Below, one piece after another: positions 46,801 to 59,988 of a stretch of 64,000 nt of DNA. The translations under genes were made by a program, and so were the position numbers. Below the pieces are notes generated by a model. That model did no database searches. It saw nothing but the letters and a program-made list of their open reading frames with translations, and was not told the origin of the DNA. Location: assembly GCF_026212465.1 (NCBI RefSeq), contig NC_080051.1, positions 23,911,727 through 23,975,726 of the forward strand, in the 5' to 3' direction. Within the stretch, counting starts at the first letter, position 1. The number at the start of each line of letters is the position of its first letter. This DNA comes from Amaranthus tricolor. Lineage: Eukaryota; Streptophyta; Magnoliopsida; Caryophyllales; Amaranthaceae.

Positions 46801-47434
46801 GTGAATTTATTGCTAAAGATCTTTGCAGTGTTGTCACAAAGATATCAATCTTGTATCTATGAAAAATTGCATCAAAATTAATTCTGTATGAAAACTACAT
46901 ATTTTTATACTCCAAAATAGTATCAAACAATGGTGTGGAAAATAGTTTTACTAATCGGGTTGTTATTTGCTCTTAACTGTATTTAATTCAAAAAAATCTC
47001 TTCTTTTATACTTAGATAAATTCAGACTTTTATATAATAAACTAAACTTATAAAACCATAAAACATAGTAGGCATTCAACTATTTGCTTATTTATAGCCA
47101 CAGACACTAGCTTTGATAATTTCAATCTCCTTCATGGTATTTATAGTACTCCTTCGTTCCTTTAAATTTGCGACGTTATCATTTCCATGGTAATATTTCT
47201 TCCTCACGATGGAGAAAATTCAAAGAAACACATAAGTATTCACTAATGCATCCTAAGGGAGAGAGCGGAGTGACACGATGCATATGCATATTATGAATAT
47301 AATGCGTCTAGAACAGTTTGTACACAACGTTAACATATAGGAGTAGTTTCCACTCATTATTAACCAATCCGAGAGACAATCATCCTTGCTCTAGCAATAT
47401 CAGTTTTGGGTACAATAAAATTTGTGCAGCATAA
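43826..47434. other. Intergenic between convergent IPCS and mARC genes
   Basis: 3' UTRs at both edges and AT-rich DNA between. 44230-44430 ends in a Stowaway-like phrase (AAATGGAATGGAAGGAGTAT). 46084-46355 has weak foldback ends (GGTGTTCGGCCATTGATT and TAGTTAGGCCATAAG) similar in style to the element at 37073. The 60-codon frame at 46699-46881 is not supported as a gene. Confidence 0.5.
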
Positions 47435-50400
47435 TCAAGCCGCAGCCTCTGCAGTAGATGAAAGTTGCTTAACGATGTACACGGGATCACCCACCTTAAC
47501 AATTTTGCCTTTATCCCCAGTAAAGCAGTCCTTACAAACTGAGTGCTGCCCCACATAAACCTGCACGAGATGTTCACCGAGTTACTCAACTAACTACTGC
47601 TATGCAGTTATAATCAATTCGTCAAATAAGCAAATAGATAAGCATTGCATATAGCACGGATTCGCATACCTGTCCTTGAGGTTTTTTATGCGGAAGCAGG
47701 ACTTTATCTGATCTGAATCGTTGGAGAGTTTCAGTTGGCTCTGTACCAACAATCCCAGTTTCTTGATCAGTTCTAGGCACCTGCACAGTGGTCACCCTTA
47801 TAAATGAAAAATGATGATCTAATGTTAGAACACTCATTTATTCATTACAAGGTAGGTTGATGGACATTATTTATTTCAAGTATAATCTTAAAAATATTTT
47901 TCATAAACCTTTGATATGAAATTGAATGGACTATCATCATAAAGGTCTATTATACCACTCCTGTGGCTCCACCACCTCAACCAGTACAATCAAAATCACG
48001 ACGACTATTTTTCAATTTGATTTATTCATTTTGAATGTTATGAGCGACCAAATAAGCTCACTCATTAAAGATGCACCTTCTAACACACAATTCATTGTTT
48101 TCTTAAGAACATAGAGAGTTTTTATAACGCTTTGTTTGTACTTTGGATTGAAGGAACAGGAGGGAAATGGGTGAATGAGTTTTCCTCCATTTGGACAGCA
48201 AATAGAGAGGAATGGAAACTTGACGGGAAGCACTCATTTCGTTTCTCGTATCAAATCAAATTTTGTTTCATGTAACATTAGGTGGATTTCCTTCACATTT
48301 CATGAAAGTATTTCCTACAATGAAGAGTGTTAGTGCAAGAGCTAAATCACCCATTGATGGAGATGACCTTGGTTAGATTATAGCTCATTCTTTAGCATAT
48401 AATGTTGGTGAATAAGATAGGGTGCAAAGGTAATTGAGTAGGCATTGTGATGGAGCATCAAACAAGACCAAACAATGGCCTGAGTGCTCGAATGAGCAGA
48501 TGGAGTGCTCGAATGAGTACAGTGAGCAAACTTAAATTTTTGTTTGTTGCTTTTTGTGAACACATAATGTTAAAGATTTCTTTACTGATTTATGTGGGCT
48601 ACAAAGGGGCCTAAAAATCATATTAGAGTTTACTGTGGAGTGGTAGGGTGGGTGCAAACAAGTGAGTAAATTGTTGAACTCAAGAGAGACTTGTATTGTT
48701 TTCGTTGAGAGTCAATAGTTGGAGGTTGTAAGCTCTAGTGGGTGAGCTTGCAATGGTGAGAGATTTCGTTAATGTATTGTTGAATCTTTAATGAAATGTA
48801 ATCAGTTTTGAAGGGAAGTGTCCAAGACATCATTAAAATTTGTTGTGTGTGCTTTGTTCTTACAAAGTTTCAATCTTTACGTTGTCGCTTGTCTATACTC
48901 TATTTTTCTACCTTCTACATTTTTCTTGCAATTGTTGGGTCTAAATACCTTTCCTTTCAGAGAGATTTAAATGAAAACTCATCTATCCTCCCTTCCCTTC
49001 CCTTCCCATCCTCCCCTTCTCTTCCTTTCACTTTCCTTATCCAAACACATTCTAAATAATGAATTGATGATTAAAGCTATAAGAATAACGCAAGCCAATT
49101 TTTGTTCGGTAGAAAATGGTTATTCGATAAAAGCAAAAGTATGTACCTTGCACCGAGAACAAAGCCTTACGCCATTAAACGTTAACTTGTTAATCTTAAA
49201 CTCCTTCCACAAGTCCTCAGAAAATGGTCCACAACCTTCAACAAGAATGCTGCAACCTCAAAGTGAGACAGTGACGTACAGAGTAACATTTGCAATTCCA
49301 AAAATGAGACTCAAATGCTATCATTCAAAATAGGTAGCAATACAATGCTATAGACTTTCACCAATAGAAAAGTAGAAATGTTGTTTCACAGTTATCAATT
49401 ATCATGTGCACTTCTTATTTATGTAAAGCTGCGAAAGATTTTTGCTACCAAGGATCAATCAGAAACAATCTCTTTGTTATCACTAACACGAGTAAGTTTG
49501 CGTACATCCAACCCCTCCCCCAGTCCCACTACAACCCTATAGGTGTGAGTCATTTAATGGAATAGGGTAATAAAGTGTTGTTGTTTCACAGTTATTGGTT
49601 TTATTTTGAAATGCAGATTTACATATATATAGAAAAAAAAAAGGGGGGGGTCTACCCTTGACAAACAGAAACATCCAGCATGTGAAAATAATGTCCAAGG
49701 TCATGATCCAAAATATAAGATTATAGACATTAGGAAATTTCATATTACTTGGGTCTAAAACGATTTACTGGGATTGGCTCCTTGAGAATTTTGTTCAGTG
49801 CGTTCAGCGAATCCTGCACAAGAGACGGCAATAAAAACCTTGTTTATAACCTGAAAAATGACGAGTAAACTATTATTTCAATATTGCAATTATCTAACCT
49901 GAGATAACACTAAATAAGGAAACTGGTCATTAAACAGGGTTTTGTATCCATTAGCAAAGGAAGGATCCGTTTCTCTAATCTGTGATGCTGCATTCACATT
50001 CACCACCATATAAGTTGCCTCATCTACTTATATATGAGAAGTCATGAATTATTCTATGAATAAACCTTATCAGAACAAGAGACCAACAAAGAATGTTAAT
50101 GGAAAAAGAAAAGAAGCAATGAGTACATATAGCAAACTAAAATTTTACATTTTCCTCTTTTAAACATATACACTCACTTGCATGTAAGATATAGGTGCCA
50201 AAAACATGGTTCTCATTTTTAAGGCATTGCTGATCATGAAAATGAAAATGCAATTAGACATTCGAACAATGGAGGATTAGACATAATATTTTGTCCACTT
50301 AAATAGCCTTTTGTTGAGTACCATGAAACTACATGAAGCAATTGTATTTGAGAAGATATTACCTTGATCAAATCGCACCAACCGATAAGGATTACCAAGG

Positions 50401-51959
50401 AATTTAGAAAACCACTCAGCTGCATTTGGTCCTTCATCTAGAGCTGAACCATTCCAATACCACATTGATACATGCTCAACCACATCACGGGGTTTAATCA
50501 AAGAAACCTTCAGCGTATCCATTCCGGGCGCTTTCAGCACTAAAGGAAAAAAGGATATTCATACATAAAACACATCCAAAACTTGTCGTCGCTTGCAGGA
50601 TCTTATATATTCCACAATCTCATAGAAACGAAAAGGTGCATAGATATTACTAAACGAAGTTATGGAGTAGAAGCACAAGGATTTACCCATGTATGAGTCA
50701 CTTGTAGGTTCCCAGCTCTCAGAAAATGCTTCTTTAGGCAACTCAACTTCAACCAAAGCAAGCTTTGGTTGAACTCTTTGAGTTAACATCCTCCCATTCT
50801 CATTAACAACCAACCATTGTCTATCCCAGCGAAAACCTGCACATTATGAGCACAAAGAAACTAAAGTCCATTTGAAACAACAATGATAATGCCTTAAACC
50901 CAATAATAAAGCAACTGTTTGAATTGAACTACCCATAAATCATCTTAGAGTTATTTTTTGTTTTGCATCATGAAAAGTGCACCCCATCCATCCAACAAAA
51001 AACCAAGATTCCTAATATTGATTTGATAGTCATCACAAGTAGCATGGAAAATCTAGAATACGGAAACAATAAAATGAAGATCTACCAAGTGGCAAATGGT
51101 TCCATCACAAGGATAAAAGATGATCGGAAAACCTCAAAGTCGCATGAATATGAGTCCATAATTACTAGTTTGCTTTAATTTTAGCGTCAAATTAGACCAA
51201 ACCAGATTGTATGCAACCTTATTAATCTCTCTTTTCATTACAACCACACATTTCAAACATTTTTATCTAACTCTCCCTAAAACCAAACCACAAATTTATA
51301 AACCCTTGTTGCAAACTCAAAGGGTAGAAGAGTATAGATTAAGAGATATATTTTATTTTGATTACATCAAAATAATATTAAAAAAATCTTGCAAACCCAT
51401 TGGATATTCATAGTCTAAAGTCAAAACTTTGTTCATCCTAAACACAAACCTATCGTTCTAGTTATCATGTATCCAATAATAATTAATGTAATTCATAGTA
51501 TCTCAAATCAAAATTCCAGTTTTTAATCCATACACTACATAGAGAATTAATGCTTAACAAAAACCGCTAGTTCGTTTTCGCGCCTACAAGTATCAAGATT
51601 CAGATCATAATATTTTCATGATTTCATCGTTCAAGGGATATAATATGCATATGATACCAAAGTATTCTACATCCCATCAAAATTGGGTAAATAGTTTATT
51701 TTTCTAGGATAATTCCAAGATCAATTATAAAGAAACCACAAACTTACTACCAGTTAACAAATGGGTTATCGTATGAAATTGGCAATAATAATAAATAAAT
51801 TAATTAATTAATTAAAAAAAAAAAAAGAGAGATAAAGAAGAAGAAGAAGGAAAGGGAAATACCAGTAGGGGTGACGAGTGCTTCAGAAAGTGAAATTCCT
51901 TTGCATGATTTGACTGGATAAATGAATATTGATTTCACTCGAGCACTTGGTTCTGCCAT
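47435..51959 (-). CDS. mARC: MOSC-domain protein, mARC type, 305 aa, 8 exons
   Basis: Exons on the minus strand: 51959-51863, 50836-50687, 50539-50363, 49987-49899, 49813-49749, 49249-49147, 47780-47670, 47560-47435; 918 nt, phases consistent. The N-terminal MOSC beta-barrel begins at once (ARVKSIFIYPVKSCKGISLS). The MOSC domain proper holds FANGYKTLFNDQFPYLVLSQ, NKILKEPIPVNRFRPN and RLCSRCKVPRTDQETGIVGT. C226 in SRCK is the expected cysteine ligand of the molybdenum cofactor. These enzymes reduce N-hydroxylated compounds (amidoximes, and nitrite in some algae) with cytochrome b5 and its reductase, usually at the outer mitochondrial membrane. No clear targeting peptide or N-terminal helix is visible here, so location is uncertain. 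The stop follows VKQLSSTAEAAA. Length equals plant relatives as I know them. Confidence 0.93.
48120..49060. repeat. Repeat insert in mARC intron 6, LTR-like with flanking inverted segments
   Basis: Between exons 6 and 7. 48370-48830 has LTR-like text (GTGCTCGAATGAG twice at about 48480-48520, then TTGTAAGCTCTAGTGGGTGA), comparable in style to the block in IPCS intron 2. It is bracketed by 48140-48215 (AACAGGAGGGAAATGGGTGA) and 48975-49050 (CTTCCCATCCTCCCC), roughly inverted with respect to each other, which may be a MITE into which the other piece inserted. Boundaries are approximate. Confidence 0.35.
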
Positions 51960-53449
51960 TTCTAATACTTTGCTTTGTTTTTCTTCGATCCAAGTTCATA
52001 GATATATTTCTTTAAATACCTGCCAAAATTGGAAGGGGTAAGTCAAATGTCAAACACGTGAACTCTACGCATTCTATACAAATATCTAATTAAAAAAACA
52101 AACATATTATTTAAATCAATTTTCAAAAAAGGTGTTCTATGGTTTAAATAGATTTTCAAAACAGATTTATTGATTGCTACATTGTAATTGAATCAAATTT
52201 TAATCCAATTTTTAAATAAATGTACAATTATGTTAAAAATTTATGTGGATGTAATATTTAGTTTTAAATCATCCTGCAACATCTGATTCGAAAGACATAA
52301 TTTCAAAACAAAGTCTTCTCTTTAGCTTTTAACTAACAGCGGACAATTAATGAGTTAGCTTTCTTTGGCTCAACCTAAGTAATCGCTAGCTATTAGTCAG
52401 TTAGATGAAAATTAAATCCATGTCCTATCATGAAAAGTGGTACTTCATATATCTTATCTATATATAAAATAAAACTCAATTCTCTATATAATTATCTTAT
52501 CTATACATAAAATTAAGATGGCATTAATTATATTACATAACATTATTAAATGGCGGGCTTTCACATATCCTAATCAAAGCTACACTGAGTCTTGATTACG
52601 CAATTAGAATCTAATTAATGATTTATATTTAATAATTACATTGGCATAATAATTAGAATTCATATGTGCTAATAATTGGTCAACTATGAACTTAACAAAG
52701 GGAGTACCGACGTATTACACACGTCAAGAAGAGCGTACCTTTGCATTTGCATATATAATTGATCAATTAGAGTTCTCATTAAAACTCTTGAATATTTACA
52801 TTCTATTAAAATTTGTTTTTCATTTAATCTCACAATTAGATAATGTGACATAAAAAGAGAAAAATGATGGAAACTTTTACATGACACTTTCGGTACATAT
52901 ATATCATTATTATAATTATTTATCATAAAATGTTATTTTATCTAATTTATAAACTTGTTACACTTAAACATCAACTCCAAATAGATTAAAATACGAACTT
53001 TAATAGGTTTAAATACCAACTCGAATGAATTAAAATACCAACTTTAATAAATTAAAACACCAACTTTAAATCTATTAAAAATATTACACAAAACATGCGT
53101 TAGTTTTTAAATTTAATTTTTATGTTCTAATAACATATTGAGTCGATCCAATAAATATGTTTTTTAAAAATACCGTCTCTTTGAATAATTTGTGTTTTTA
53201 TTAAATGTGAAAGGGGGTTACTAAGTTTTGTCAATGATATCATTATTCAACCCTTTTGACTACTAGCTAGTAAAATTTTGGAGGCTTCACCCTTTTTCAT
53301 ACAATTCTAAAATACAAGAATTAAAATATGTGAAGTATAAACTTCACAAGTCAACTATAATGTTCAAGAATTATAATTCGGTCATATTTTTGTTTGACAA
53401 TATTTGACCATAACTTTATATTGGAAAATACTCCTAATATCTATTCTCA

Positions 53450-53452
<3 letters not shown>
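51960..53452. other. mARC upstream region and intergenic DNA
   Basis: The first hundred bases contain the mARC 5' UTR/promoter. The rest is AT-rich and without a supported gene. At 52962-53075 phrases such as AATACCAACTTTAATAAATT repeat, matching the monomers of the hairpin repeat at 30267-30465. Confidence 0.5.

Positions 53453-53520
<68 letters not shown>
53453..53520. repeat. (TA)n microsatellite, about 68 bp
   Basis: Perfect AT alternation that abuts the left end of the MITE at 53521. Confidence 0.95.
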
Positions 53521-53525
<5 letters not shown>

Positions 53526-53930
53526 TTTCAGTGAGAACCAAACTTATATGAGAACCGTAAAAACCAATCTACATGATAAAAAACTGTTACTTTTTTAAAG
53601 AAAATATGTAACTTTTGGGCAAAAAAAATTACTTTTTTTAAAAAAAAATTGTTACGTTTTAGCAAAAAAGTGATACTGTTAGAAAAATTTTCAAAAATCA
53701 AATTATACGAAGTAACAAGTTCTTTCCAAAAAATAACTTCTTATATAAAAAGTAACACCTTTTTTTGAGTTTTCTTTAGAATTTTTTTTGAATGCTTTTT
53801 TGTGAAAAAGTATCATATTTTTTAACAAAAAAAAAGTAACACCTTTGTAATAGAAAAGTAACACTTTTTCGTTAGATAGATTGGTTCTCACGAGACTCAT
53901 GTAAAGATAGTTCCCACCGAAATTTCTTTT
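53521..53930. mobile_element. MITE-like element sitting inside a (TA)n tract
   Basis: Left end AAAAGTTTCAGTGAGAACCA; right end GTTCCCACCGAAATTTCTTT is its approximate inverse. The inner pair GGTTCTCACGAGACTCATGT and AACTTATATGAGAACC also matches in reverse. (TA)n lies on both sides (53453-53520 and 53931-53947), as described for rice Micron elements. The interior has several repeats of GTAAC(A)CTTTTT-like text and no gene. Confidence 0.65.
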
Positions 53931-53947
53931 ATATATATATATATATA

Positions 53948-54704
53948 GATATATAATTTCTTAGACTACCATTTATGTAGGATACAAATTCAGTGAAAAA
54001 TAGAGCAAATAAAACCACTTGCAAATCGTAATATTAGGGTTCTTGATCAATAAAACTACCTAAATTTTCGACAATTTTCTTTTTTTAAAGAATGTCAACA
54101 ATTTTATAATATTGAAATTATATTTTTCAAACTGCAAGTAAAATTATTGACATTATCAATAGTTAAACTAAAAAATAATGGAAAATTAGCATCAAAATTG
54201 GCAGTAATGTCAATGGATTCAACCTACTCCACTACAAAATCAAATTTTTGTTTAACATCATTATTCTGGTTTAAAAACTGATTGAAAAATACATTACTAT
54301 TGACATTGCCACATTAGTCATCTCATTTCTTAATCAATGAAATAACCCATCATTATCTTAATTCTTAATATAAAAGGATCATCTCTTAAATTACACGTAT
54401 TGTTGCAATTTAAAATAAAAACTCGATTATCTAAAATGATACATCGAAAGTAAATTATAAATTATCGACTGTTGTAATTCTAAAGGCAAAATCTAATATA
54501 AACTTCATAAATACACACTAATTTTATTTTGTGCTCTTCATCCCCCCACTCTACTAACCCATAACCCATATTCCTTACTCTCCACCCCACTAACTCCACT
54601 ACACACTAGCATGTTAAGACCGTTGCACACTATTTTAATATGCACTAAATCCATACTGATAGGAGAAATCCGCATTCCTTTGTAGCTTCATTAGCAACTC
54701 TATT
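53948..54704. other. Intergenic downstream of BARD1
   Basis: AT-rich, with a C-rich patch at 54540-54610 (CTCCACCCCACTAACTCCAC). The end must include the BARD1 3' UTR. No gene or clear repeat ends seen. Confidence 0.5.
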
Positions 54705-57700
54705 CTAATCCTGAGGAATTTCTTCAAGTTGTAATCTTTGGACAAAGGGTTTTAATAAACCTGAAGCAATTGAATCCAAGATCCATGTATGAGCAATCAC
54801 TTGAGAACCAGTTTCCTTGGCAAGTTTCTCTGCCTCTACTCGTCGCTGCAAGACCTCGTTAACTTCTGTTGAATCATCGTTATAAACAGCTACTGAAGTC
54901 GACGGTTGACGTTGTGCATCAAGTGCAAGTTCTTCGCGTCTGAGGATGGTACCGCCAGCGGCCATTATCAGATTTTGAAGGTCATTTTTGTATGTTGCCA
55001 CAAAATCACCATAGAAAAAGAACTTCATATTGTTGAAAATCTTTGGTTCCTAATAACAGATCATTACATATTATAAGTGGAAAGCACATCATTCTGGTAA
55101 TCTTTGGTTTTCATTTACAGACCATTTTGAGTTGAGGGTCTCACTGGCTGCAATCTAATTATCTCAACCGGCGTGTTCTAGGTTCACAAATCAATATCTA
55201 AGAGGAAAAGAACTTACATTATTCAGAGCCCTGAGCCTGCCAGTTTTAGGGCCATCACAGTATCCATGATTATCGAGACTGATTTCGTAAGGTTCTTCGT
55301 CAATGGGACTCTTTGATTTCATACATGCTTCAATCCCTGAAACAAATCATTCGAGAAATGTTCGTAAGTTTATCTTATCATAAGACTGCAATCAGACAAA
55401 CTGCGGGAAATCACTAGTGCTTGTACAAATGGGGATGCAGAATGCATGTTCAAGCTGTCGTATAAGCCTCTATGACCGAGTCATCATCAATACTGAAACA
55501 TGATAAAAGACGAGGAAACTTACAATCGGGTTTAAGAATCCATCTCCCATTAAGAATAGCCATAAGAACTTTCAATGTCCTACTGCATGCACCATTTGCG
55601 TCAGTTGCAGCGATCACATGAGTAACACTTTGATTCCAAGACTTTGTTACAGTTGCTCCACATAAGTTTGCGAACTTGACCAACATACCCTACATGTCAT
55701 AGAATTGAATGATTTAAATACATTGATTAATCATTGTAGACGACCAAAAAACTTTAAAGAGGAGGTGAATGATCTAACCTTTTCATCTGCAGAAAGGGCA
55801 GATCCACAGAATACCCAATTTTTTGCTCCAGAATATGTTGCCCAGAAGTCAACATCACACAAGGGTCTCTGCTCATTAATCCTGAAAACCAATCGGCAGC
55901 CATAATCAGGATTCGTAGTTTCAAACAGAAGCGTTCGTAGGTCATAGCCTAATGAAAAATCAATATGCCCGACTGAATTATAAAACAAAAAGGCGGTTGT
56001 TTCAGAATGTATAAAATGTGGAACTCATTTATCAAATTGAAGCCTAGTGAGGTGATGGGCGTTTATCAATAGAGACCTATGTTCGCAACAACTCACATCC
56101 AATCCTCTACACTCCACCATTCATATGACACCTTGACATTCCAATTCGAATGAAGTCGTGGAAATTTACACAATGAACATGTACCTAAGTCCGACATTAG
56201 TACTTGAGTAAACATAAAGACAGACTATATAACGCATCATTGTGACTCCGCGTAAGTGTTCAGGGAGGCTTGAGGCGTGGAGTATAGGTGAAAATCCAGC
56301 TCGTATACAAAGCAGACAAGATCAACTAAGTTTAGAGCCAGCATGCACTTGGGTTATTCATATACAATAAAAGTACATATTATGTGCATAAAACTTCAAG
56401 ACACAAATATGATACCTTGGAGCTGGCAAAGAGTTCTTTGGAGCGCGCTTTTTAGACTTCTCGTTAGGGAACTTTTTTGAAGCATGTTCAGGACAGAGCA
56501 TTAGAAAAGCCTCCTACATAATCAAAGTGACTGGTGTCAGCCTTCGTTCCTTCATTACTAGCAATTCAATAGTATTTTGGCCAAATTTAGCCCAAACAAA
56601 AAACTCACAGCATCCCATCTGCATTCTGGAACTTCATATGCACAAGTAGCGTGATAACTTCTACGACAGGATTTCACATAACAACCAAGAGCAGCTCCCT
56701 TGAGCCCACAGCAGGTGCACTTGAGTTTTCCAGATCTTGCAAGTTCTTTATCCAAATTTTTAATCGTAGTATCATTCACATAATAAATTTGAGGCGTCCT
56801 GCAATTGCAAAATTATGATCTTCGTGTAAATCATCAGGATATTAGTTGGCAACGTTGAACATGGCAAAAACTGAACAAAACATAGGTTGGACTAGTATGC
56901 GATCAAGCTAGGTCAAGGTAAACTACCTTCATAATGAGATAAGTTCAGAGATCAAAAGCCTACCATTGGTGATGCTAGAAACAAACAAACTTCCTTTCAT
57001 TGAAAAGAATGTAACTAATGCACCGATTTACTTAAGGTAATCCATGAGTGTGATGGGTAAACATCAGATTAAATGAAATAAACAGTAGAATTTGAATTTT
57101 GTCTGCAGCTAATTTGACAAAAGCTCCTAATCACCTGTAATTTGTCCGCAACTAGATTGTTTATCATTGTTTGCAACATTTACACCTAACTCAAAGGTTA
57201 GAATTAGAATTCTCCTCCTTCACTTGGTTTGTATATGCTTCTAACAAAACAAAAGTTTTGACTGAATTTCTCAATCAATAAACTTTTTTTCAATGATTAC
57301 ATGAAGCTCTTGTTAAAATTATTTAGCTTCTTGTGGAAGAACTATTTCTCCTTACACTAAAAATTCTGACTAAAATAAACTTCGTTTTAAAAAATTTCTA
57401 ACAATGACAAAGACTTCATCCCAAAAGATAGGATTCGATTTACTAAATTTAAAATTCTAGCTAATTAGAATGTAAATGCAGAAGTAAAAAGATAGGCCAC
57501 GAGTCATTGGTTTTGAACCAACAACCTGTTGGTAGCTTCTACCTATTTGCCAACTCCTTATGCAACATCCATCTTCTTGACATGAAATAACCATTTTCAT
57601 GTTTCATTTACAACATCATCCCTTTACTATGAAGTATGAACCCATGTAAGTATGTGGGTATGAAAGAGTAAATGCAAGTTAATAATTCAAGAATGTTTAT

Positions 57701-59988
57701 TCCTTTGTAGTTTGCAAATTGGAGATTGTTGGGAAGATGACTCACCAGTCTAAGCAGCTTTGGTGCAAATGTACAACATGAGAAGAAGAAGCCTCTTTGC
57801 CAAAGACTTGTCTACCACTAACAAAATGCTGCATTGGTCCACTACCCTACAAGATCAAAGTAATGATTCAAATGGTGCACTCCATAATATACTTAAAAAT
57901 TAAACTGTAAACAATCATATCATAAATTAATTACTCCTAATTGACTACAGTCTGAAAAATGAAAACCCACCTCTGTAATTTTCCCTGTATGGCAGAAAAC
58001 GCATTTAAAGTTGAGCAAAGTTGAAGGATCATATTCAACTGTTTGTTGAATACCAGAATTATTTCCAGTATTAGTCATGTCAGAACCAGTACAAGCAGAA
58101 TTCTCCATATTCATAGCATCTGAAGTTGAACTTCCCTGATGCATCTCTGGTTTAACTTGGTCTACTTGCTTTTGCTTCTTGGAACAAGCATCGTGACTTT
58201 TATTAAACCCATGGGCTCCAAAATCTTCAGCAGTTCTCTTTGCAGGTTTCTTTGATATACAATTCCTAGCAATCTGCTTCAGAATCACAAACAAAAGTCA
58301 GAAGAAGCAAACTAAGAAGCATCAGACTAAACCCATAAAAAGTTGGACTAGACACCACAAATAAGCAACAGGAAGATACATATCAATCTTATATCCTAAT
58401 TTATCAATACATAGATCCAATCAGTATATCATTACACTTCCATCATCACTGGCTCTTGGATCACGACAGTTAGCATCAAAATCCTTGCTAGTTCCAGAAG
58501 ATGGAGGACTGTCAGGGGACAACTCAGCCTGGTTCATGTCCACATTAACAGCTTCTTGGGTTCCATTAGTTGAGTTGCCCGGTGGAGAGGATTTAATCAC
58601 CCCCTTGGGAATTTGATTAGAAAAGTTTGTTTTGGATGGAAATGGGCATTGTACAGAACCTCTTCCGGTATCTGAAATCATTAATACACTTGGTAAGAAG
58701 CAATCATCAATTTATGTAGACAAAGGCAATGCTAAATGAAGGACGGAGGAGGCACATCCCCGGTTCCAAACACAAAACTCATTATACATTTAACATGGTC
58801 CCATGACAAAAAGACGGTTAAATATCTCAAAATATATTAAAGTTTAGCAGTCATTGTATTAAAAGAAACTTCAAGTACCTAGTTTGAATTTGTATAAATT
58901 TTAACTAAACTTTAATTGAACATATTTGCTTGGTTTATTAGCGCAACTCTTATTGGTATTTTCAAAGAGTTTCAAACTTCCAACTTTACAAGCCCTTAAT
59001 CATGCAAAAAAAAATCCATTTTTAAACACATATCCTGAAATAATGAATTGAGTTCGTATATGCATTTTTTATGCTGCTATTGCAATGGCCCTTCGAGCTA
59101 TATTTTCTGCTACTCCGATTATTTCATAAAGACTTGTAATTTGTCTTTATATAACTATTTTGCAAGTGCAGTTAGTCATTTGTCTAGATCTTTTATTGGG
59201 TGATCCAATTACAAATTTTTTCACTAGGATATCATCGTTCAAATATAAAAATTTTAGTATATATTTGTGGCTTCGCCCCTATATGTGAGGTAATGATACG
59301 AGTATTTGTATTTTGTAGCAAACAAATAAAAAGTAAGAACCTGATTTAAGCATATGCATGGAGAAAGAAGCATCCAAATTTTTGTATATGTTCACAACAT
59401 TCTCCATAGAAGGAGCTTGCCTCAAATCTGTACGATTTCAAGAAATAACACAAAATTAGAGAAAAATTACAGGCAAAAAAAGTGATCTTTGCTTAAATTT
59501 TATTAAAAAATACAAGAAATTCGCAGTGTTGCAATTCAATGGTATAAAAGTGAATAGGATCGGTTAAAGTACCTTGTTCGACATAGGAGAATTCACAGAG
59601 GGGACACTGTGACCCAAACAAATTCGATTTGGGTACGCAGGAACTGAAATAAATTGAAAAACCCACATCAATATACTTCGAAATAGCGTAAACAAACAAA
59701 TCAATTAAAAAATACAGGACTTTTGTTAAATTACCTGCAGAAAATGTGGTCACACGGCAATAACATAGGCTTAATATACAACTCCAAGCTGTTAAACAAG
59801 ACAATCCCATCAAAAACCACAAATCTTTCAAATAAAAAAGGGGGAAAACACCAAAAATGTTGAATATAATCAAAGGACGTAAGAAAACAAAGGTATTACC
59901 ACAGAGAGCATTTTAATTCAAGACCTAGTTTCTGAAGATGAAGAAGCCATGGATTGAGAAAATGGGCATGGGTCTGAACTTCCGCCAT
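54705..59988 (-). CDS. BARD1: BARD1 homologue (RING, extended PHD, tandem BRCT), 653 aa, 13 exons
   Basis: Exons on the minus strand: 59988-59900, 59788-59735, 59643-59573, 59427-59341, 58671-58436, 58273-57971, 57846-57746, 56798-56609, 56513-56416, 55881-55779, 55689-55524, 55336-55218, 55049-54705; 1962 nt, phases consistent. RING finger C27, C30, C42, H44, C47, C50, C61, C64 (KCSLC, LLPCDHIFCSSC, CPLC). A low-complexity linker (about 125-265) follows, with the basic patch KKQKQ. The extended PHD runs about 268-400 (FKCVFCHTGK, KLKCTCCGLKGAALGCYVKS, CRRSYHATCAYEVPECRWDA, LMLCPEH). Two BRCT repeats fill about 425-653 (VTHVIAATDANGACSRTLKV, MKFFFYGDFVATYKNDLQNL, HTWILDSIASG). Plant BARD1/ROW1 pairs with BRCA1 in recombinational repair and also restrains WUSCHEL. 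BARD1 rather than BRCA1 is favoured by the NPWLLHLQKLGLELKCSLC start. It is somewhat shorter than Arabidopsis BARD1 in the linker. Confidence 0.93.

Noticed and set aside
48971..49333. 120-codon plus-strand ORF
   Set aside because: It is antisense to mARC exon 6 and adjoining intron repeat; the text is low-complexity Ser/Pro.
53404..53900. ORFs through the (TA)n tract and MITE
   Set aside because: They consist of microsatellite (Ile-Tyr repeats) and MITE sequence.
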